A DNA stretch of 64,000 nucleotides, from positions 2,542,001 through 2,606,000 of the forward strand of contig NZ_CP071953.1 in the NCBI RefSeq assembly GCF_020084865.1, read 5' to 3'. The position numbers and the translations under genes are program-made. The number at the start of each line of letters is the position of its first letter. Positions within the stretch are counted from its first letter, which is position 1. The notes beneath the pieces are model-generated. The model had not been told where the DNA came from. It ran no database searches and saw nothing but the letters and a program-made list of their open reading frames with translations. This DNA is from Candidatus Kaistella beijingensis (lineage in GTDB: Bacteria; Bacteroidota; Bacteroidia; Flavobacteriales; Weeksellaceae). Of the stretch, positions 60,541 through 64,000 are shown piece after piece.

Positions 60541-60668
60541 ATTCCTCGCTTTGCTCGGAATGACCGTTCAAAACTTTAATTAAGATGGGGAAATTTGCGG
60601 CGGCGAAGCCGCCGCAAATTTCCCCAAAAAACCCAAAGATACAAGTCATTCCGAGCAAAGCAAGGAAT
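60541..60668. repeat. Miniature symmetric element with central hairpin, copy B
   Basis: 128 bp. Terminal inverted repeats 60541-60563 and 60646-60668 match at 22 of 23 positions (ATTCCTCGCTTTGCTCGGAA end). A perfect 18-bp stem (60587-60604 with 60608-60625) with a GAA loop sits at the centre. The stem sequence differs from copies A and C. Confidence 0.8.
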
Positions 60669-60741
60669 CTCCATTTTATAAAATATTTCCCAAAAACATT
60701 TTCGATTGACTTTCCAAAATAAAAGGAATAACATAATCATA

Positions 60742-60774
60742 AAAAAATTCCGGATTTTAGCTCCGGAATTTTTT
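60742..60774. terminator. Bidirectional terminator between the convergent S9 genes
   Basis: AAATTCCGGA pairs with TCCGGAATTT (one stem of 13 bp when A/T ends are counted; loop TTTTAGC) and has T runs on both strands. Confidence 0.8.
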
Positions 60775-60790
60775 GTAGTTGCTGGTTGCT

Positions 60791-63454
60791 TTATTTCAGT
60801 TCGGCGGTCATCACGGCGTTGTTCATTGAAGGTATCACCGCCATTACTTTTGAGGCCATTTTTTTTGTTGGATCAATCCAAATGGTGTTGATTTCTTTCG
60901 GGTCATCTGCATTCGTTTCTGTGATTTTCCAGTTTTCGACGCCATTTATTTTTTCTTTTCCTTCTACTTTTAAAATCCATTTTTTGGTTTTCAAGGAGGT
61001 TCCATCCGCACTATAAAAACTTGTTGTGTAACCTTCTTTCAAAGGCATTCTTGCCATAATTAAATCTGCGCCGGCTCCTTCGCTAATGTATGCTCCGTCA
61101 ATTTTTGAGGCAAGTTCTTTTCCCATCGCGTTAATTTTCATTTCGTTACCCGCTTTGGTAAAAGTAATATTTGCAGGTCCTTGAACAACAGTTCTTTTCA
61201 CAAAATCCAGTTTGTCATTAAAAATTGCAACGTCCGACATTTCTCCCATCACGCTTTTTGCCACATCGGAAACTGTCCAGTTATTACCATCTTTTTTTAT
61301 GGTTCTGGTCATGTCCATTTTCATGTTTTGTCCTCCCATTGCAAAGTTGACGACATAATTGTAAACGCCTTCCGTGAAAGCTCCCGCTAATTCTGGTAAA
61401 GTTGACGGAACTTTTGCATCAATTTTTTCTGCCAATTTTACGGAATTGATATCAATAGTCAATTCTTTCAAACGTTTTGCCACATCTTCCGGCATATCTT
61501 CCTGATAACGTGTTCCGGCATATTTTGCAAGAAATTTTTCAGCAGCGGCAATCATCGCCATGTTGTTTACAGGTTTTCTAAAACCGTGACCTTCATCATT
61601 GGCTAAAATATATTGCACATCACGTTTCAAATCTCGAAGTGCGATTACGATTTGGTCGCTTTCTGCTTTGTTTACACGAGGATCATTTGCGCCTTGTATA
61701 ATCATTAAAGGTGCTTTTATTTTGTCGGCAGAAAATAGCGGACTTGCATCTCTTAAAATTTTCTTTCCAGCTTCGGTATTTCCATCGCCCATCCTCAAAT
61801 CAAAAGTTTTACGAATTGCTTCCCAATAAGGTGGAATTGACGAAAGTAAGGTGAAAAGGTTGCTTGGTCCCACAATATCTACTCCCGCTGCATAAACATC
61901 CGGCGTAAAGGTAAGTCCCGCCAAAGTTGCATAACCCCCATAACTTCCACCCATGATGGTTACTTTTTTAGGATCCACAATTCCCTGATCTACCAAATAT
62001 TTCACTCCCCAAGTAATATCATCCTGCATCAGTTTTCCCCATTGTAGATTTCCAGCATCCAGAAATTTTTTCCCATAACCGGTACTTCCTCGGAAATTCG
62101 GGTCTAAAACTGCAAATCCACGGTTGGCAAATAACTGTGCGTAAGAATTAAAACCCCAAACACTTCGTGACCAAGGTCCGCCATGTGGAAAAACAAGAAG
62201 CGGCAAATTTTTAGCGGCAACATTTTTTGGTAAGGTTAAATACGCCGGAATTTCAAGTCCGTCACTACTTTTGTAAGTAATTGGCGTCATTTCACTTAAA
62301 TACTGTTCATACTGGTTTAATTTCGGACGAGGAGTGTACTGTTCAATAATTTTTTTGGAATCTCTGTCGAAGAAGTAGGCAATTGGAGCTTTGGTATCCC
62401 CATAAACCGTAAAAAGCCATTTTCGTTCGTCTTTTGTTTGGCTATTAATCCAAATTTCTGCACCTGAAAATTTTGTTTTCAACAAATTATAATCTGCTTC
62501 ATATTTTTTATCTTTGAAATAACGACGTTCTTTCTCACCAGTATATAAAGTGTATTGAAGTTCTCTTGTTAAATCACTGAAAACAACATCGTCTAAATCC
62601 ACTTTTTTCAAAGGATCTTGTTCCACATCGCTTGTTGCGCCTGTTTTTGGATCCATCAGTACCAATTTTATCAAATCAGTTTCTGCACCTTTATTCGTTG
62701 CAACATAAACTTTGGAGTTATCTTTATTAAAAGCAAATGGATACGCAGTTTCTAAAGCGTTTACAGAATAAATTTTGTTGAATTTTCCATCATCGGAAAC
62801 GGACAGGAACTCTTTTGAGCCATCTTCTGCATTTCTGAATGCAAGTCGTGGTTTTTCGTCCCAATCAAAAGTCCAGCTACTAATTCTGTCGGTATTTTCG
62901 TTCAATTTGGTCAGTTTTCCTGAATTCACTTCGAGTTTGTAGAGGTCGTGCCATTTTTCATCACGGTTGTTAAGTCCGATCATCATGATGTTCGGATCTT
63001 TTTTGCTCACCATGTAAATTGCAGCTCTTGCTTTTTCGAAAGGAGTTAAATTTCTACTTTCAGGAATTCCTGTTTTTGAATCTGCAGGATCAGAAGGAGA
63101 AACCGCAAAAATATTGTAATTTTCGTTTCCGCCTTTGTCTTTAGAATACAAGATGTATTTTCCGTCCTGTGTCCAAAAATATCCTGCAGAAGGTCTTTCC
63201 AAATTGGTGAGGCGTTTTGCTTTAGTAAAGGGTTCGTCAAATTTTTTCACCCAAATGTTCATGGTGCCGTTATAAGCTTTCATAAACGAGATGAATTTTC
63301 CGTCGGGACTGAGTTGGCCACCAGAAATTTCAGGATTGTCGAAAAATATGCTTCGATCAATGAGCGGAATTTCGTTGGAATTTGATTTTTTTTGTGCAGC
63401 AACTTGCACCGATAGAAGGCATGAAATCGCCAATAAAAAGATTTTCTTTTTCAT
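60791..63454 (-). CDS. S9 family peptidase with an extra C-terminal domain
   Basis: 887 residues with a Sec signal (MKKKIFLLAISCLLSVQVAAQ). The N-terminal WD40/beta-propeller region (PEISGGQLSPDGKFISFMKA, GYFWTQDGKYILYSKDKGG) is followed by a prolyl-oligopeptidase domain: Ser in MGGSYGGYATL (about 503), Asp in GANDPRV and His in DEGHGF. After the peptidase fold ends at about residue 660, some 200 further residues form a separate beta-rich domain resembling DUF3108-like lipid or periplasmic barrels (VYNYVVNFAMGGQNMKMDMT). This extension is not part of ordinary S9 enzymes. Confidence 0.9.
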   Translation of the reverse strand: MKKKIFLLAISCLLSVQVAAQKKSNSNEIPLIDRSIFFDNPEISGGQLSPDGKFISFMKAYNGTMNIWVKKFDEPFTKAKRLTNLERPSAGYFWTQDGKYILYSKDKGGNENYNIFAVSPSDPADSKTGIPESRNLTPFEKARAAIYMVSKKDPNIMMIGLNNRDEKWHDLYKLEVNSGKLTKLNENTDRISSWTFDWDEKPRLAFRNAEDGSKEFLSVSDDGKFNKIYSVNALETAYPFAFNKDNSKVYVATNKGAETDLIKLVLMDPKTGATSDVEQDPLKKVDLDDVVFSDLTRELQYTLYTGEKERRYFKDKKYEADYNLLKTKFSGAEIWINSQTKDERKWLFTVYGDTKAPIAYFFDRDSKKIIEQYTPRPKLNQYEQYLSEMTPITYKSSDGLEIPAYLTLPKNVAAKNLPLLVFPHGGPWSRSVWGFNSYAQLFANRGFAVLDPNFRGSTGYGKKFLDAGNLQWGKLMQDDITWGVKYLVDQGIVDPKKVTIMGGSYGGYATLAGLTFTPDVYAAGVDIVGPSNLFTLLSSIPPYWEAIRKTFDLRMGDGNTEAGKKILRDASPLFSADKIKAPLMIIQGANDPRVNKAESDQIVIALRDLKRDVQYILANDEGHGFRKPVNNMAMIAAAEKFLAKYAGTRYQEDMPEDVAKRLKELTIDINSVKLAEKIDAKVPSTLPELAGAFTEGVYNYVVNFAMGGQNMKMDMTRTIKKDGNNWTVSDVAKSVMGEMSDVAIFNDKLDFVKRTVVQGPANITFTKAGNEMKINAMGKELASKIDGAYISEGAGADLIMARMPLKEGYTTSFYSADGTSLKTKKWILKVEGKEKINGVENWKITETNADDPKEINTIWIDPTKKMASKVMAVIPSMNNAVMTAELK

Positions 63455-63551
63455 GGTTTTTGGTTTTAGTGTTTTTGTTATAATTGGAATATAAAATTAG
63501 TAATTTTTCACATAACGGATTAATACTTTAATTAATTTTTAGTAAAAACCT

Positions 63552-63559
63552 TACTTTTG
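63552..63559 (+). promoter_or_regulatory. -7 promoter element TACTTTTG
   Basis: TACTTTTG fits TAnnTTTG and ends 12 bp before the ATG of the DUF1801 gene at 63572. Confidence 0.5.
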
Positions 63560-63571
63560 TAAAAAAAATAT

Positions 63572-64000
63572 ATGCAAATTCCCACCAATTCAGTTGAAGA
63601 ATATCTGTCAAACGTCCCTGATGAAAGAAAAATCGCGTTCCAAAAATTAGTTGAAACCATTTCAGAAAACTTACCGAAAGGTTTTCAAACCAATTTAAGC
63701 TACGGAATGATTGGATGGAGTGTGCCGCTTGAAACTTTTCCTGCAGGTTATCATTGTTCACCTGGAACGCCGCTTCCGTTTATCAATTTGGCTTCACAGA
63801 AAAATTTCATTGCGCTGTATCACATGGGAATTTATGCGAATGATGAACTATTGAATTGGTTTGTGGAAGAATATCCTAAACATTCCAATCGAAAATTGGA
63901 TATGGGAAAATCGTGTATACGTTTCAAGAAACCTGATGAAATTCCTTTTGATTTAATTGCGGAATTGTGCAAGAAAATGTCGCCAAAAGATTGGATTTCG
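63572..64000 (+). CDS. DUF1801 domain protein, partial (runs off the window)
   Basis: 143 codons with no stop before the window end. The start MQIPTNSVEEYLSNVPDERK, then LPKGFQTNLSYGMIGWSVPL and LGSQ-like FINLASQKNFIALYHMGIY and KLDMGKSCIRFKKPDEIPFD, matches the DUF1801/YdhG-like family, small alpha-beta proteins of unknown function. Divergent from the S9 peptidase. Confidence 0.85.
   Translation, partial: MQIPTNSVEEYLSNVPDERKIAFQKLVETISENLPKGFQTNLSYGMIGWSVPLETFPAGYHCSPGTPLPFINLASQKNFIALYHMGIYANDELLNWFVEEYPKHSNRKLDMGKSCIRFKKPDEIPFDLIAELCKKMSPKDWIS

Larger units (their letters stand above)
60476..60790. other. 315-bp gap with a repeat element and terminator
   Basis: Begins with stuttering words (TGGAAGTTGGGTGTTGGAAG, 60480-60530), then holds symmetric element copy B and a bidirectional terminator. 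No gene. Confidence 0.7.

Noticed and set aside
1..64000. tRNA or rRNA genes
   Set aside because: None of the intergenic gaps showed tRNA arms or rRNA-like conserved sequence by eye; a covariance-model scan was not possible.

Overview
The window looks like a chromosomal segment of a flavobacterium of the Chryseobacterium/Kaistella type (family Weeksellaceae). The reasons are low G+C, start codons without Shine-Dalgarno sequences, promoters with a TAnnTTTG -7 element (often only a few bases before the ATG), many SPII lipoproteins, and typical Bacteroidota gene families: fasciclin lipoproteins, M13 and S9 peptidases, head-GIN proteins, TlpA/DUF4369 thioredoxins and a four-gene ligase-associated repair set. 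No rRNA, tRNA, CRISPR-cas or prophage was recognised.

Layout. 1-4.8 kb: start of ppk1, a Crp/Fnr regulator translationally coupled to a degenerate heme-copper-oxidase-like membrane protein, a fasciclin lipoprotein, an HD hydrolase. The regulator and the fasciclin gene share a 16-bp palindrome placed identically before both promoters. 4.8-9.6 kb: MacAB-like ABC efflux operon. 9.6-13.7 kb: class Ia ribonucleotide reductase nrdB and nrdA, preceded by DnaA-box-like sites and split by an orphan gene plus about 650 bp of repeats. 13.7-19.7 kb: a lipoprotein, a DUF72 protein, then an Rrf2 regulator with a C-X6-C-X5-C motif next to a divergent cbb3-like oxidase operon; both carry a matching 5-6-5 inverted repeat. 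20-24 kb: ECF sigma factor, lipA, dienelactone hydrolase, dps, a PNPOx-like stress protein. 24.3-32 kb: FAD oxidoreductase followed by the ligase-associated repair genes (MBL exonuclease, ATP-dependent DNA ligase, DEXH helicase, PdeM); a 273-bp tandem duplication sits before pdeM. 32-39 kb: lipocalin, cinA, head-GIN protein, tandem M13 peptidases. 39-40.5 kb: an IS3-family element. 40.5-51 kb: TlpA, a hydrolase, and the tyrosine/homogentisate route (hppD, hmgA, fahA) with a flavin reductase, a second Crp/Fnr regulator and a CoA-transferase. 51-64 kb: lipid and CoA-related genes (acyltransferase, CoA-type Nudix hydrolase, MCC-type carboxyltransferase), YgiD, YceI, PAP2, two S9 peptidases and the start of a DUF1801 gene.

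The most unusual features are regulatory and repetitive rather than enzymatic. (i) Two small regulatory circuits, Crp/Fnr with a degenerate oxidase-like protein and Rrf2 with a divergent cbb3-like oxidase, have operators visible in the sequence. (ii) Several families of miniature symmetric elements have imperfect terminal inverted repeats around an exactly central hairpin with a C-GAA-G apex; stem sequence differs between copies while stem length and symmetry are kept. (iii) A regularly spaced array of hairpin repeats lies inside the nrd locus.
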